DNA of 64,000 nt from Bacillota bacterium (GCA_023393125.1 JAEWMQ010000101.1:37341-101340), one strand, 5' to 3'; counted from the first letter of the stretch, positions 33,807-44,085 are shown. Translations and numbers: made by a program. Notes: generated by a model not told the origin, from the sequence alone.

Positions 33807-36227
33807 ATGAAACTACGTCAAAAATTAGCAGCAGCGTTAGCTACAGCTATGGTAGTAACAGCAGTTCCAGTTGTAACTATGGCAACAGCTACTACTTCAA
33901 CTAAACGCGAAGCAATCACAATTAAAAAGGGTGAGACATTTGCTACAATTGGTACAGCAAATGCTATTAAAATATCATTTGATAATGAAACAATTGATGC
34001 AGATGCAGAAGAAACCGTATACTTAACATTTGAAAATGCTGAATGGAGCAATGATGCATTTAACCTTGCAGGAAATGGAATGACACAAACTAAATTCTCT
34101 GAAAATGGGGACTTAGATACTTGGACAACAACTCTTACAGATTCTAAAGGTAATGCAGTAGCTGCAACATTTGAAAAACAAGATAGTAAAGTAATGAAAG
34201 TTAGACTTACAGGACATAAAGCAGAGTCAACTCTTTTCATTCCTTTATTAGCTACAGCTAAAGGTGGAGATGCAAAAGTAACAGTTGAAAATAAAGGTAA
34301 TGGTACACTTTCTAAAACGAATTCATATATCTTCGCTACAACAGGTGAAAGAAAATTCACTATTGCAGCTGATACAGCTAAATCATTCTATCGTGAAGGT
34401 GAACTTGCTAAACTTACTGTTACAGAAGCATATCCAACTTCATTAAAAGATGGTGGAAAATTCAGAATTGAATTAGACAACACAGATTTCCAACTTACAA
34501 ATCAAACAGTTACTGCAAAAGGTATGTATGGATTTGGTGGAAAACCAGTTACAGCTACTCTTACAGTAGATAGTGATGATAAATCTTCAGCAACAGTAAC
34601 AATTAATGGTGTAGAAGGAGATAAAACTCTTGGTGTTGTTGAGCTCACAGGTATTAGAGTGAAATCTATTAGTAAAACTCCAGAAGAAGGAGATTTTTTA
34701 GTAGATATTAAGAGTGTTGATGAAAGTATGTCAGCTGACATGAATAATGTAGTATTAGGTAAAGTAGCTAAATATTCAACATACATTCAAATGAAAGATG
34801 AAAAAGTTGAAGATGTTAAAGCTGGACGTATTGAAGAAATTGAATTCGAAATTGGTGAAGGTGTTGAAGATAGCATGATTTCAGATCGTGAATTTGAAAT
34901 CACACTTGAAAATGGTCACTTTGATTATGCTGGGTTAGTAAAAGCATATTATGAAGAACAAGCAACTCAATATAATGCAGGCAAACCAGTAGCACAACAC
35001 AAAACAGCTTTAGAAATGGCTCAAGCTGACTATGCTAAAGCAACATTTGTACCAGGTAAGGAATGCAAAAAAACAGCAGCATACATTGATGCAGAATGGT
35101 TAGCTAAAAAACTTCTTGCTGATAAAGATGACTGGAATATTGGAACAGGTGCTGGAAAAACAAACATTGAGTTTGATGTAGATGTTGATGGTATGGTAAT
35201 CCCTGAAACATTAATTGTTAACCTTGGTGAATACAAAACAAAAGGTGCACTTCAAACTAACAAAAATACTGATAAAGTCAAATTTAAAGCAAATGTTTGT
35301 GTACCTGTAACAAACAAAGACAAAGAAAAAGTAACAATCACAGCTTCTGGTCGTGCTTTAGAAAACGAAGTATCTACTACAGCTATCAATATCATTAATC
35401 CATTTGATGTTACATATGAACAAGCTACTCTTAAAGTAGGTCTTCAAAATCAAGTAAGTGGTGCATTAAAACTTGATGAAACAGACAAAGAAATGTTGCA
35501 AAAAGGTGATGTAACATTTGCAATCAAAGATGCGAATGAAGCAAATGTAGGAATTTATTTAACAGATGTTGAATTTGAAACTTCTTCAAGCATCAAAGGA
35601 CAAGTTGAAAAAGCTGATAAAGTAAATAAATCAGCAACAATTACTCTTAATCGTGTAACAAAAGAAAAAGGTTCTATTGAGTTCAAAAACATGAAATTTA
35701 CAGTAGATAGAACTGTTCCTGAAGGTACATATGATCTTGTGATTTCAGGTAAAGGTATCGATGCTGATGAACATGAAATCATTGTTAAAGACTTCATTAA
35801 AATTACAACAGCTAATACACAAGATATTACAGCTAATGGTTTAGCTAAAGGTTCATCTACATTCGTTATCGGCGAAAGCAAATATGTATTCGAAGGTAAA
35901 GAATTTACAATGGATGCTCCATCATACATTCAAGACCCAGGTTACACAATGGTTCCTGTAAGATATGTTGCTCAAGCATTTGGTGTGTCTGAAAAAGATA
36001 TTTTATTTGGAAATGGAACAGTAACAATCTTTGCTGGTGAAAGAACTATTTCTCTTACAAATGGTAGCAACAATGCAGTAGTAAACGGTAACCCAGTTGC
36101 TATGGGTACATCAGTTGTTATTAAAGAGGGTAGAACATATGCACCAGCTGGTGAAATTGCAAGATTACTTGGTATTAGTACATCTTGGGATGCAACAACA
36201 AAAACAGCTACATTCACAAACAAATAA
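33807..36227 (+). CDS. Surface protein with C-terminal CAO-like domain (paralogue 2)
   Basis: An 806-residue exported protein whose signal peptide MKLRQKLAAALATAMVVTAV is the same as in paralogue 3. About 650 residues of beta-type modules follow, including a helical insert near 370-460 that contains one Cys (PGKECKKT). The C-terminal CAO-like domain runs about 681-806, ending ATFTNK. Codons are highly biased, as in abundant proteins. AGGAGG lies before the ATG and a strong terminator follows. It is similar along its whole length to the gene at 37919. Probably an S-layer or matrix component (inference). Confidence 0.82.
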   Translation: MKLRQKLAAALATAMVVTAVPVVTMATATTSTKREAITIKKGETFATIGTANAIKISFDNETIDADAEETVYLTFENAEWSNDAFNLAGNGMTQTKFSENGDLDTWTTTLTDSKGNAVAATFEKQDSKVMKVRLTGHKAESTLFIPLLATAKGGDAKVTVENKGNGTLSKTNSYIFATTGERKFTIAADTAKSFYREGELAKLTVTEAYPTSLKDGGKFRIELDNTDFQLTNQTVTAKGMYGFGGKPVTATLTVDSDDKSSATVTINGVEGDKTLGVVELTGIRVKSISKTPEEGDFLVDIKSVDESMSADMNNVVLGKVAKYSTYIQMKDEKVEDVKAGRIEEIEFEIGEGVEDSMISDREFEITLENGHFDYAGLVKAYYEEQATQYNAGKPVAQHKTALEMAQADYAKATFVPGKECKKTAAYIDAEWLAKKLLADKDDWNIGTGAGKTNIEFDVDVDGMVIPETLIVNLGEYKTKGALQTNKNTDKVKFKANVCVPVTNKDKEKVTITASGRALENEVSTTAINIINPFDVTYEQATLKVGLQNQVSGALKLDETDKEMLQKGDVTFAIKDANEANVGIYLTDVEFETSSSIKGQVEKADKVNKSATITLNRVTKEKGSIEFKNMKFTVDRTVPEGTYDLVISGKGIDADEHEIIVKDFIKITTANTQDITANGLAKGSSTFVIGESKYVFEGKEFTMDAPSYIQDPGYTMVPVRYVAQAFGVSEKDILFGNGTVTIFAGERTISLTNGSNNAVVNGNPVAMGTSVVIKEGRTYAPAGEIARLLGISTSWDATTKTATFTNK

Positions 36228-36264
36228 TTATTTGTCTATGAATAAGTGCATTGCTCTATAAAGT

Positions 36265-36310
36265 AATCAATAAAAAGTAGTCTCTACGGAGGCTACTTTT
36301 TATTGATTTA
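36265..36310 (+). terminator. Terminator of paralogue 2
   Basis: AATCAATAAAAAGTAGTCTC (36265-36284) pairs with 36289-36308 with one G:T pair around a TACG loop. Confidence 0.88.
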
Positions 36311-36362
36311 ACATTGACTGAAAATTTTAAAGATAATACAATAAAACAAAGGAGTGGATTTG

Positions 36363-37784
36363 ATGAAAAAAAATATAATAAAAAGTATTATTTTTGCATT
36401 ATGTTCAGGTTTGTATATAACAACCATGGCTGCATCACAAGTTGATTTACAAAATGGGATTGAGACTGTTGTAAATAACACAGAATGGAAAATAGAATCT
36501 GAGGCACCTCAATTAAAAATAACTATTAAGGATGCTTATATAAGAGCTGGTAAGATTCAAAAAGTAATACTACAATTGGATGGAGCTAATTGGATCTATG
36601 ATAGCGGAAGTAGCATTAGACCTATAGCGTATGAGAATTTAAAATCAACAGATATAGCTGTGGGACGAAATATGAATGGAGAGCTGTTTTTTAATGTAGC
36701 TATACCTAAAGATATAAAAAGAGAAGAGGTAATAAGCTTTACAATTCCATTGACTATTAAAGTTGATGAATCTGAAGAAAAGGATGAAATCTATGCATGG
36801 ATAAGGCCAGGGGAAAATAGTGACCTTATAGATGAAGAAGATGTACTTCTAGCTGTAAAATCTAATAAAAAGTTGCTTTGGGAACTTGGAGAAATACCGC
36901 AGATAGTAGATGGTGGAAGTATAGGTAATATTACATTAACAGAAGTAAATCAATATGCATTAGGAAAAGACGAGGCAGAAGTTACATTGAAATTACAAAA
37001 TGATAATCTAGCCTTTGGTAGTTTTGAGTATATCGATGAACAGAAAAATATGGATGATACCTATTATATATTAAAACCAAATCAGTATATATCTTATCAA
37101 GGTGGGTTTGAGGGTTTTGATGCGCCAATAAGATTAACAGTACCTAAATCAAATAATCAGCAAATTACTTTTAAAATAAAGGGAAAGGTTACGTCAGAGA
37201 TAGGTAGTATTGTGTTAAAAAATATACCTATCATCAATTTAAAGGAAGATGTAACAGAAGAAAATGTATATATATCACTTCAAGGTGAAGCTTTAGTTAA
37301 ACCCCAAAAAGATATTTTAGTGGCGCATCTAGCTACTCAAGTATATGAGGAAGGAAAAGAGGAAATAGAAGTAGAGGAAAATAAAGATGAGTTGAAGGAT
37401 AATATAGCAAATCAGGTTAAATTTAAGGTTGGAGCAAATTATTTCATGGTTAATGATGAAAAACATGAGATGCCAGGTACTACCTATATACAAGACACTG
37501 GTTACGTAATGGTGCCAGTAAGGTATGTAGCCTATGCGTTAGGTGCTGATAAAGATAAGGTTAGCTTTAAAGATAGTAAAGTAACTATTCAATATAAAGA
37601 TAGAAAATTAGAACTTAAGGTGGGAAGCGAGCAAGCTATTATAAATAAGAGTGTGGTTTCTATGCAAACAGCATTGATAGTTAAAAATGGTATTAGTTAT
37701 GCACCTATCGGAGAAATTGCAAATCTACTAGGTGTAGAAAAAGAATGGGATTCAATACATAAAGAAGCAACATTTTATAACTAA
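36363..37784 (+). CDS. Diverged CAO-like surface protein (paralogue 4)
   Basis: A 473-residue exported protein between the two most similar paralogues. The signal peptide (MKKNIIKSIIFALCSG..., cleaved near TMAAS) differs from theirs. The C-terminal CAO-like domain (about 354-473; QDTGYVMVPVRYVAYALGA, GISYAPIGEIANLLGV) is clearly the same type. The ATG at 36363 has AAGGAG 8 bases upstream; a GTG at 36354 overlaps that site. Codon use is ordinary (ATA, TTA, AGA frequent), unlike the biased flanking genes, so it is probably expressed at a low level. It may be an accessory or assembly factor, or an ageing copy (inference). Confidence 0.78.
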   Translation: MKKNIIKSIIFALCSGLYITTMAASQVDLQNGIETVVNNTEWKIESEAPQLKITIKDAYIRAGKIQKVILQLDGANWIYDSGSSIRPIAYENLKSTDIAVGRNMNGELFFNVAIPKDIKREEVISFTIPLTIKVDESEEKDEIYAWIRPGENSDLIDEEDVLLAVKSNKKLLWELGEIPQIVDGGSIGNITLTEVNQYALGKDEAEVTLKLQNDNLAFGSFEYIDEQKNMDDTYYILKPNQYISYQGGFEGFDAPIRLTVPKSNNQQITFKIKGKVTSEIGSIVLKNIPIINLKEDVTEENVYISLQGEALVKPQKDILVAHLATQVYEEGKEEIEVEENKDELKDNIANQVKFKVGANYFMVNDEKHEMPGTTYIQDTGYVMVPVRYVAYALGADKDKVSFKDSKVTIQYKDRKLELKVGSEQAIINKSVVSMQTALIVKNGISYAPIGEIANLLGVEKEWDSIHKEATFYN

Positions 37785-37830
37785 GTAGACAGGTTAAATA
37801 TTACAAAAGAATTACAAAAAACAAAAACTA

Positions 37831-37859
37831 TTGAAAAGTATATAAAATAATTATACAAT
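37831..37859 (+). promoter_or_regulatory. Promoter of CAO-like paralogue 3
   Basis: TTGAAA (37831-37836), 17 bases, TACAAT (37854-37859). The leader is about 55 bases, ending in GGGGG. Confidence 0.6.
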
Positions 37860-37918
37860 TAGGTCAATTAAATAAATTATATTATTTAAGTTAATTCAAA
37901 ATACAAGGGGGATTTAAA

Positions 37919-40354
37919 ATGAAACTACGTCAAAAATTAGCAGCAGCATTGGCTACAGCTATGGTAGTAACAGCAGTGCCAGTTGTAACAATGGCAACAG
38001 CTACTACTTCAACTAAACGTGAAGCAATCACAATTGAAAAAGATGCAACATTTGCTACGGTTACTACAGCAAATGCAGTTAAAATTTCATTTGATAATGA
38101 AACAATTGATGCAAGTGCAGAAGAAATTATTTACTTAACACTTGAGAATGCTGAATGGAGCAATGATGCATTTAACCTTGCAGAAAATGGAATGACACAA
38201 ACTAAATTTTCTAAAAATGGAGATTTAGATACTTGGACTGCTACCGGAACTAATGGTGAAAGTTTAACCTTTGAAAAACAAGGCGATAAGATTATGAAGG
38301 TTAATATTAAAAACCATAAAAAGGAGTCAACTCTTTTCATTCCTTTATTAGTTAAAGCTAAAGGTGGAGATGCTAAAGTAACAGTTGAAAACAAAGGTAA
38401 TGGTACACTTTCTAAAACAAGTTCATATATCTTTGCTACAACAGGTGAAAAGAAATTCTCAATTAAAGTAGACGATCCAAAATCATTCTATCGTGAAGGT
38501 GACCTTGCAAAGCTCACTCTTACAGAAGCTTTCCCAAGATCTTTAGAAAAAGGTGGGAAATTTAGAATTGAATTAGATGACACAGATTATCAATTCACTA
38601 ATCAAACAGTTACTGCTAAAGGTATGTATGGATTTGGTGGAAAATCAGTTACAGCTACACTTACAGTAGATAGCAGTGATAAATCAGCAGCAATCATTGA
38701 AATTTCAGGTGTACAAGGAGATAAAACTCTAGGTGTAATTGAACTTACAGGTATTAGAGTAAAATCTACTAGCAAGACACCAGAAGAAGGAGACTTCTTA
38801 GGCGATATCAAGAGTGTTGATAGCAGTATGTCAGCTGACATGACTAATGTTGTATTAGCTAAAGTTGCTAAATATTCTACTTATATCAAAATGAAAGATG
38901 ACAAAGCTAAAGATATCAAAGCTGGTCGTATTGAAGAAATTGAATTCGAAGTAGGTGAAGGTGTAGAAGATAGTATCATTTCTAACCGTGAATTCGAACT
39001 TAAAACTGACAATGGTCACTTTGACTATGTAGGTTTAACAAAAGACTACTATACAGATGAAGCGGCTGATTGGAATAAAGCTAATAAAGCAGATATTGAT
39101 GCTGGTAAATTAAAAGCTAAAAGTGCTCTTGATATGGCGAAAGAAGATTATTCAAAAGCAAGCTTTGAACCAGGAGGTGACTGCAAGATAACAGCTACTT
39201 ACATTGATTCAGTTTGGTTAGCTAAGAAAATTCTTTCAGATAAAGATGATTGGAATGTAGGAAAGGATTTAAATCAAACTAATATCGAATTCGATGTAGA
39301 CTCTGATGGTAAAGTTATTGCAGATACATTAATCGTTAACCTTGGTGAATACAAAACAAAAGGTGCACTTCAAACTAACAAAGAAATTGATAAAATCAAA
39401 TTCAAAGTAAAAGTTTGTGTACCTGTAACAAACAAAGAAAAAGAAAAAGTAACACTTACAGCTTCAGGTCGTGCTTTAGAAAATGAAGTATCTACACAAG
39501 CTGCTAACATTATTAATCCATTTGATGTAACATTTGAACAATCAGTTCTTAAGACAGGTCTTCAAGGTCAAGTAAGTGGTTCTATTACTATTACTGAAGC
39601 AGACAAAGATATGTTCCAAAAAGGTAAACTTACATTTAAAGTTAAGAGAGATGATGAAGATTTCGGTATCTACTTAACAGGAGCAACAGCTGAAACAAGC
39701 AAAGGCATTAAAGGATCTAAGGTAGATATTAAGAAAGGTGCAGCTGATGAATCTGCTTCTATGAACCTTGACTTAACTCGTTCTACAAAAGAAGCTGGTG
39801 TGATTACATTCAAAGATATGAAATTCACAACAGATAGAACTGTTCCAGAAGGAACTTATGATCTTGAAATCTCAGGACCAGCTATTGATGGAGATGGTCA
39901 TACACTTTTAATCAAAGACTTTATCAAGATCACAACATCAAATACACAAGATATCACAGCTAATGGTTTAGCTAAAGGTACTTCAACATTTGTTATTGGT
40001 GAATCTAAATACACATTTGAAGGTAAAGAATACACAATGGATGCTCCATCATATATCCAAGATCCAGGTTTCACAATGGTTCCAGTAAGATATGTTGCTC
40101 AAGCATTCGGTGTTTCTGAAAAAGATATCGTATTTGGAAAAGGTACAGTAACAATCTTTGCAGGGGAAAGAACTATTTCTCTTACAAATGGAAGTAATAC
40201 TGCACTTGTAAATGGTAACCCAATTGCTATGGGTACAGCAGTTGTTATCAAAGAAGGTAGAACATATGCTCCAGCTAGCCAAATCGCAAGCTTACTTGGT
40301 ATGAAATCTACTTGGGATGCAACTTCTAAAACAGCTACATTTGAAAACAAATAA
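37919..40354 (+). CDS. Surface protein with C-terminal CAO-like domain (paralogue 3)
   Basis: An 811-residue exported protein. The signal peptide and first 40 residues are almost identical to paralogue 2, and so is the C-terminal domain (about 687-811: TSTFVIGESKYTFEGKEYT, IFAGERTISLTNGS, end ATFENK). Between them the sequences differ by many substitutions and small indels (the helical insert is longer here: ADWNKANKADIDAGKLKAKS). Codon bias is high. A terminator follows. Both paralogues keep a central Cys pair (PGGDCKIT; VCVPVTNK), possibly a disulfide. Abundant surface protein; role inferred only. Confidence 0.82.
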   Translation: MKLRQKLAAALATAMVVTAVPVVTMATATTSTKREAITIEKDATFATVTTANAVKISFDNETIDASAEEIIYLTLENAEWSNDAFNLAENGMTQTKFSKNGDLDTWTATGTNGESLTFEKQGDKIMKVNIKNHKKESTLFIPLLVKAKGGDAKVTVENKGNGTLSKTSSYIFATTGEKKFSIKVDDPKSFYREGDLAKLTLTEAFPRSLEKGGKFRIELDDTDYQFTNQTVTAKGMYGFGGKSVTATLTVDSSDKSAAIIEISGVQGDKTLGVIELTGIRVKSTSKTPEEGDFLGDIKSVDSSMSADMTNVVLAKVAKYSTYIKMKDDKAKDIKAGRIEEIEFEVGEGVEDSIISNREFELKTDNGHFDYVGLTKDYYTDEAADWNKANKADIDAGKLKAKSALDMAKEDYSKASFEPGGDCKITATYIDSVWLAKKILSDKDDWNVGKDLNQTNIEFDVDSDGKVIADTLIVNLGEYKTKGALQTNKEIDKIKFKVKVCVPVTNKEKEKVTLTASGRALENEVSTQAANIINPFDVTFEQSVLKTGLQGQVSGSITITEADKDMFQKGKLTFKVKRDDEDFGIYLTGATAETSKGIKGSKVDIKKGAADESASMNLDLTRSTKEAGVITFKDMKFTTDRTVPEGTYDLEISGPAIDGDGHTLLIKDFIKITTSNTQDITANGLAKGTSTFVIGESKYTFEGKEYTMDAPSYIQDPGFTMVPVRYVAQAFGVSEKDIVFGKGTVTIFAGERTISLTNGSNTALVNGNPIAMGTAVVIKEGRTYAPASQIASLLGMKSTWDATSKTATFENK

Positions 40355-40371
40355 TAGCTATTAGCTTAACG

Positions 40372-40406
40372 AAAATAGAGTGACTCAAAGGGTCACTCTA
40401 TTTTTA
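40372..40406 (+). terminator. Terminator of paralogue 3
   Basis: AAAATAGAGTGAC (40372-40384) pairs with GTCACTCTATTTT (40392-40404), with T beyond. Confidence 0.88.
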
Positions 40407-40431
40407 TATAAGTCATTAGACTAAGACAAAG

Positions 40432-40471
40432 AAGAGGAGTTTCTAGGGGATAACCTAGAAACTCCTCTTTT
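40432..40471. terminator. Hairpin at the 3' end of the sugar-transferase gene
   Basis: AAGAGGAGTTTCTAGG (40432-40447) pairs perfectly with 40454-40469. It lies in the convergent gap and mainly serves the minus-strand gene. Confidence 0.7.
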
Positions 40472-40493
40472 GCATCTTCAAGGGAAAATCATT

Positions 40494-41891
40494 TTAATAA
40501 GCATTCTTGTTAATAAATCCTTTAAATACTGTAAGTAGTATAATTTTTAAATCCATGCTAAAAGTCCAGTTCTCTATGTAGTACAAATCATGTTCTATGC
40601 GGTCTTCTATAGAGGTATCACCTCTGAGTCCATTAACTTGTGCCCAACCAGTTATACCTGGACGAACTTGATGCTTAACCATATACCTAGGAATTTCTTC
40701 CTTGAATTTATCTACGAAGAAAGGTCTTTCCGGTCTAGGACCTACTACAGACATGTCCCCTTTTAATACATTATAAAACTGAGGCAATTCATCTATGCTG
40801 GTACGTCTCATAATATTACCCCACCAAGTTTTTCTAGGGTCATCCTTAGTGGTCCACTTATCTTGTTCCTCTTCGTCGGTTTGTACTTTCATAGAACGAA
40901 ATTTATACATATAAAAGGATTGACGATTGTTTCCTACTCTTTCTTGTTTAAAAAGAATAGGACCTTTAGAGGTTAACTTAATCATTATGGCGCTAAATAA
41001 AAGTAGAGGACTAGTAAGTATTAAAGCTATTAAGGCAAATACAATATCAAAGATACGCTTTAAGCAAGCTTTAAAAAGATTATCTAAGGGAATATGTCTA
41101 GTATCAATAATAGGTAAGCCATCTAAATCATCAATATAAGGGTTAGTAGGTATGTACTTATAATAATAAGGGACAATATGTGTTTTAATACCAGCTTTTT
41201 CACATTGTTTCAAAAGTAGCCCTAGCTTATCTGTTTGTGTTTCATCAAGAGCAATCATAACGATATCAGCATAATACTTTTCGAAGATAGAATTTAAATC
41301 CTCTAAATCACCTAAGATTCTATAACCACAAAATGCATCACTTCTTCTGTTATCAGAACGAACACAACCTACAATGTTATAACCCCAGGCGGGGTGTGCT
41401 TGTAGTTTTTCTATAAGATGTGCTGACATAGGACAGGTACCAACGACTAAACAATGTTTAAGGTTATATCCTTTTTTTCTATAGCGTCTTAATAAAAAAC
41501 GTAGGCTACCACGATATCCAATTGCTAGGATACAGTTAATGGCTGCAAAAAAGAATAAGGTTTTTCTAGAAAAGTTCATTTCTTTAAATAAATAAAGCAT
41601 AACAATGAAAAGTACATTAGCGATAATGTTGGTTGACAGAATGACTAAAGCTTCGCTAGAAAAGCTTTTTATTCGTTTAGAACTATAAAGATCGAACCAA
41701 CTGTATAATATGAGGTGAAAAGGTATGCTGAGGCTAATAATACCTAGAGATTCTAGTAAGGTAAAATATGGTATACCATCTTTCAAGACGTCAAATCTAA
41801 GCATATATGCTAAGATAAAGGAAATAATGAGAATTCCAAGATCTAATAAGACTTGAAGAATATTAAAATATTTCTGGTTATCCTTAATCAT
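40494..41891 (-). CDS. Undecaprenyl-phosphate sugar-1-phosphate transferase (WcaJ-like)
   Basis: A 465-residue polyprenyl glycosylphosphotransferase that starts a surface glycan by moving a sugar-1-phosphate to undecaprenyl phosphate. Four or so N-terminal membrane segments (1-130) lead to a Rossmann-like cytoplasmic part, then the catalytic bac_transf domain (about 268-465). That domain holds ERVGNNRQSFYMYKFRSM, RRTSIDELPQFYNVLKGDMS and VGPRPERP. The initiating sugar (glucose or galactose type) cannot be told. It is divergent from the rest of the locus at 42151 onward. GGAGG precedes the ATG on the minus strand. Confidence 0.92.
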   Translation of the reverse strand: MIKDNQKYFNILQVLLDLGILIISFILAYMLRFDVLKDGIPYFTLLESLGIISLSIPFHLILYSWFDLYSSKRIKSFSSEALVILSTNIIANVLFIVMLYLFKEMNFSRKTLFFFAAINCILAIGYRGSLRFLLRRYRKKGYNLKHCLVVGTCPMSAHLIEKLQAHPAWGYNIVGCVRSDNRRSDAFCGYRILGDLEDLNSIFEKYYADIVMIALDETQTDKLGLLLKQCEKAGIKTHIVPYYYKYIPTNPYIDDLDGLPIIDTRHIPLDNLFKACLKRIFDIVFALIALILTSPLLLFSAIMIKLTSKGPILFKQERVGNNRQSFYMYKFRSMKVQTDEEEQDKWTTKDDPRKTWWGNIMRRTSIDELPQFYNVLKGDMSVVGPRPERPFFVDKFKEEIPRYMVKHQVRPGITGWAQVNGLRGDTSIEDRIEHDLYYIENWTFSMDLKIILLTVFKGFINKNAY

Positions 41892-42150
41892 AAAATTCCT
41901 CCAGTTTTATGTATAAATGAACACTTTATTATACCATAAAAAACTACAATGAGGGAGAATATGACAAAACCAGTAAAAAACAAAGAAAAGGTTAGAAAAA
42001 GCTTAAGAAATTAAGGAAAATACTAAGGAGTTTATAGAATATTATACGTTTAAGTGATATAATAAATTAAGCAGTTATGTCTATAAATCAAAGGAAATGT
42101 AAATACAAATCGAATAAAAAGTTAAATACAAGATTGAAGAAGGAGTTAAT

Positions 42151-44076
42151 ATGGCAAATTCTACGGCAATTAATAAACAAGAAAAATTAGAGAAACAGAA
42201 TAAACTTGTGAATAAGTTAATGTTTATTCCTATCGTGTTACTTCTAGCTATTGTTCCACTGATTATGAGAGTGCAACAAATAATACTTGAGCCGGCTTTA
42301 GCAGATGCGATGAATACAGATATAATAACGGATATTTTCTCTAATTATAAAGCAACTGCTATTATCATTATTAGTATAGGTATTTTAATTCTAACCTTTT
42401 TGGTATTTCAAAAGGATATGCTCAAGAAAGATAAGTATATAAAGATATATGCCAGTGGTGCGGGATTATTTATTGGCATCACCTTTTTAGCAACAATTTT
42501 TTCAAGTAATAGTAACACAGCTTGGTGGGGATTAGCAGGGCGTTCAGAAGGTTTTATTATTACAGCCTGTTACATACTTATTTTATTTTATACTGTACTT
42601 AGTTTTAGAAATTATACTAATTTTAAATGGATATTAGGAGCCCTAGCGTTCTTAGTATTTGTTTCTACTGTTATCGGAGTCTTCCAATATTTTGGCTATG
42701 ACCTTTTTATTCATGTGAACTTTTTTAAGAGAATGATTATGAGTCAAGAACAATATCAAAGCTTAGGAAGTATATCAGGTATTATTGAGGATAAAACTAT
42801 TTATGGGACAATGTTCCATTATAATTACATGGGCTCTTTTGCAGCTATGATGGTCCCTTTATTTATGACACTCACTTTATTTCTTAGAAGTAAAAAACAA
42901 AAGCTTTTATGTGGTTTTGTAACGTTTTGTAGCTTGTTTCTACTCTTTGGAAGTAGCTCAAGAGCTGGTTTTATTGGGCTGATGCTAGCTGTTCTTGTTG
43001 GTATTTTATTATTTGGCAAGAAGATTATTAAGAAATGGAAGTTTACTATTCCCATTTTAATAGCTATAGCTGTTATAATTATAGGCTTTAATGCTATAAC
43101 AAGGGGAACTATCTTTAGAAGGATTCCAACCCTAATTAATGAGAGTATAGGCTTATTCAGTGGTTCTGATGACAGCTTTAACTATAAAGATCATATACCA
43201 GTAAGAGATGTGATTAATGAGAATAGAAGTGCAAAGATTGTTTTCCAAAATGCTACGCTTGTATTAGGGGAAGCAGATGGTGATGTTACATTCTCGGATG
43301 AAGCAGGTAATCCAGTGGCCTATACAGAGGTTGAAGGCAATTATACAACTACAGATGAACGTTTTAATAACGTAAGCTTTACTAATGTAGATCTTACTGT
43401 ACCAGAGGGACAAGTGGCACCAAAGGTAATTAATATGTATGTAAATGGCCTTAGTACTTTCCTCTTTAAGACAGATAGTGCCGAAGGAACTGTTCTATGC
43501 GATGCTTACCCTGTGGAAAAGATGGATATAGATGAGCCAGAAACAATAGGCTTTAAAGGTAAAGAAAAACTTGGGTCAGCTAGAGGCTACATTTGGTCAA
43601 GAAGTATTCCGATGATGAAGGAGACTTTCCTTATTGGCTATGGACCGGATACTTATGTTGCCAAGTTTCCGCAGAATGACTTGTTAGGTAAATGGTGGGC
43701 TTATGATACACCTAATATGATTGTCGACAAAGTACATAATTTATATTTGCAGTATTTCATTAATAATGGGGGATTGGCGTTATTAGGGTTTTTAGTGTTA
43801 GTGATAACTTATATTGTTCAAAGCTTTAAACTTTATGCCTTTAAGGGGTACTATGAAAACAAAGAAATAATGGGTATAGCTACCTTTTTATCAGTAATGG
43901 GCTATCTAGGAGCAGGTATGTTTAATGACTCTGTAGTGTCTGTAGCTCCGATTTTTTGGATTTTACTAGGTACAGGTATAGTACTTAACTTTATAATCAA
44001 CCAAGAGAAAACAGAAATGCAAAAAAGAGTAGTTCATGCTACGGTTGATATGAAGAGCAGGAAGCACTTGAGTTAA
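42151..44076 (+). CDS. O-antigen ligase/Wzy-like polymerase with extracytoplasmic insert
   Basis: A 641-residue membrane protein with about ten membrane segments. The Wzy/WaaL-type region is SSSRAGFIGLMLAVLVGILLF (about 268-290). A large outside loop (about 325-505) holds beta-rich sequence that is not part of the core family fold. It is followed by the typical IGYGPDTYVAKFPQ and a His-bearing VHNLYLQYFINNGG. The enzyme likely joins or ligates lipid-linked repeat units at the outer face of the membrane. GAAGGAG precedes the ATG. A strong terminator separates it from rfbA. Confidence 0.85.
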   Translation: MANSTAINKQEKLEKQNKLVNKLMFIPIVLLLAIVPLIMRVQQIILEPALADAMNTDIITDIFSNYKATAIIIISIGILILTFLVFQKDMLKKDKYIKIYASGAGLFIGITFLATIFSSNSNTAWWGLAGRSEGFIITACYILILFYTVLSFRNYTNFKWILGALAFLVFVSTVIGVFQYFGYDLFIHVNFFKRMIMSQEQYQSLGSISGIIEDKTIYGTMFHYNYMGSFAAMMVPLFMTLTLFLRSKKQKLLCGFVTFCSLFLLFGSSSRAGFIGLMLAVLVGILLFGKKIIKKWKFTIPILIAIAVIIIGFNAITRGTIFRRIPTLINESIGLFSGSDDSFNYKDHIPVRDVINENRSAKIVFQNATLVLGEADGDVTFSDEAGNPVAYTEVEGNYTTTDERFNNVSFTNVDLTVPEGQVAPKVINMYVNGLSTFLFKTDSAEGTVLCDAYPVEKMDIDEPETIGFKGKEKLGSARGYIWSRSIPMMKETFLIGYGPDTYVAKFPQNDLLGKWWAYDTPNMIVDKVHNLYLQYFINNGGLALLGFLVLVITYIVQSFKLYAFKGYYENKEIMGIATFLSVMGYLGAGMFNDSVVSVAPIFWILLGTGIVLNFIINQEKTEMQKRVVHATVDMKSRKHLS

Positions 44077-44085
44077 TTGTATGAT

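Noticed and set aside
33818..34360. 180-codon minus-strand open frame inside CAO-like paralogue 2
   Set aside because: It is a shadow of the biased coding strand. The sister genes show similar antisense openings, with no ribosome-binding site or homology.
40741..40760. Word-like ACATGTCCCC in the sugar-transferase gene
   Set aside because: It encodes the conserved KGDMSVVGPRP motif of the family and mismatches the 13-bp word at several positions.
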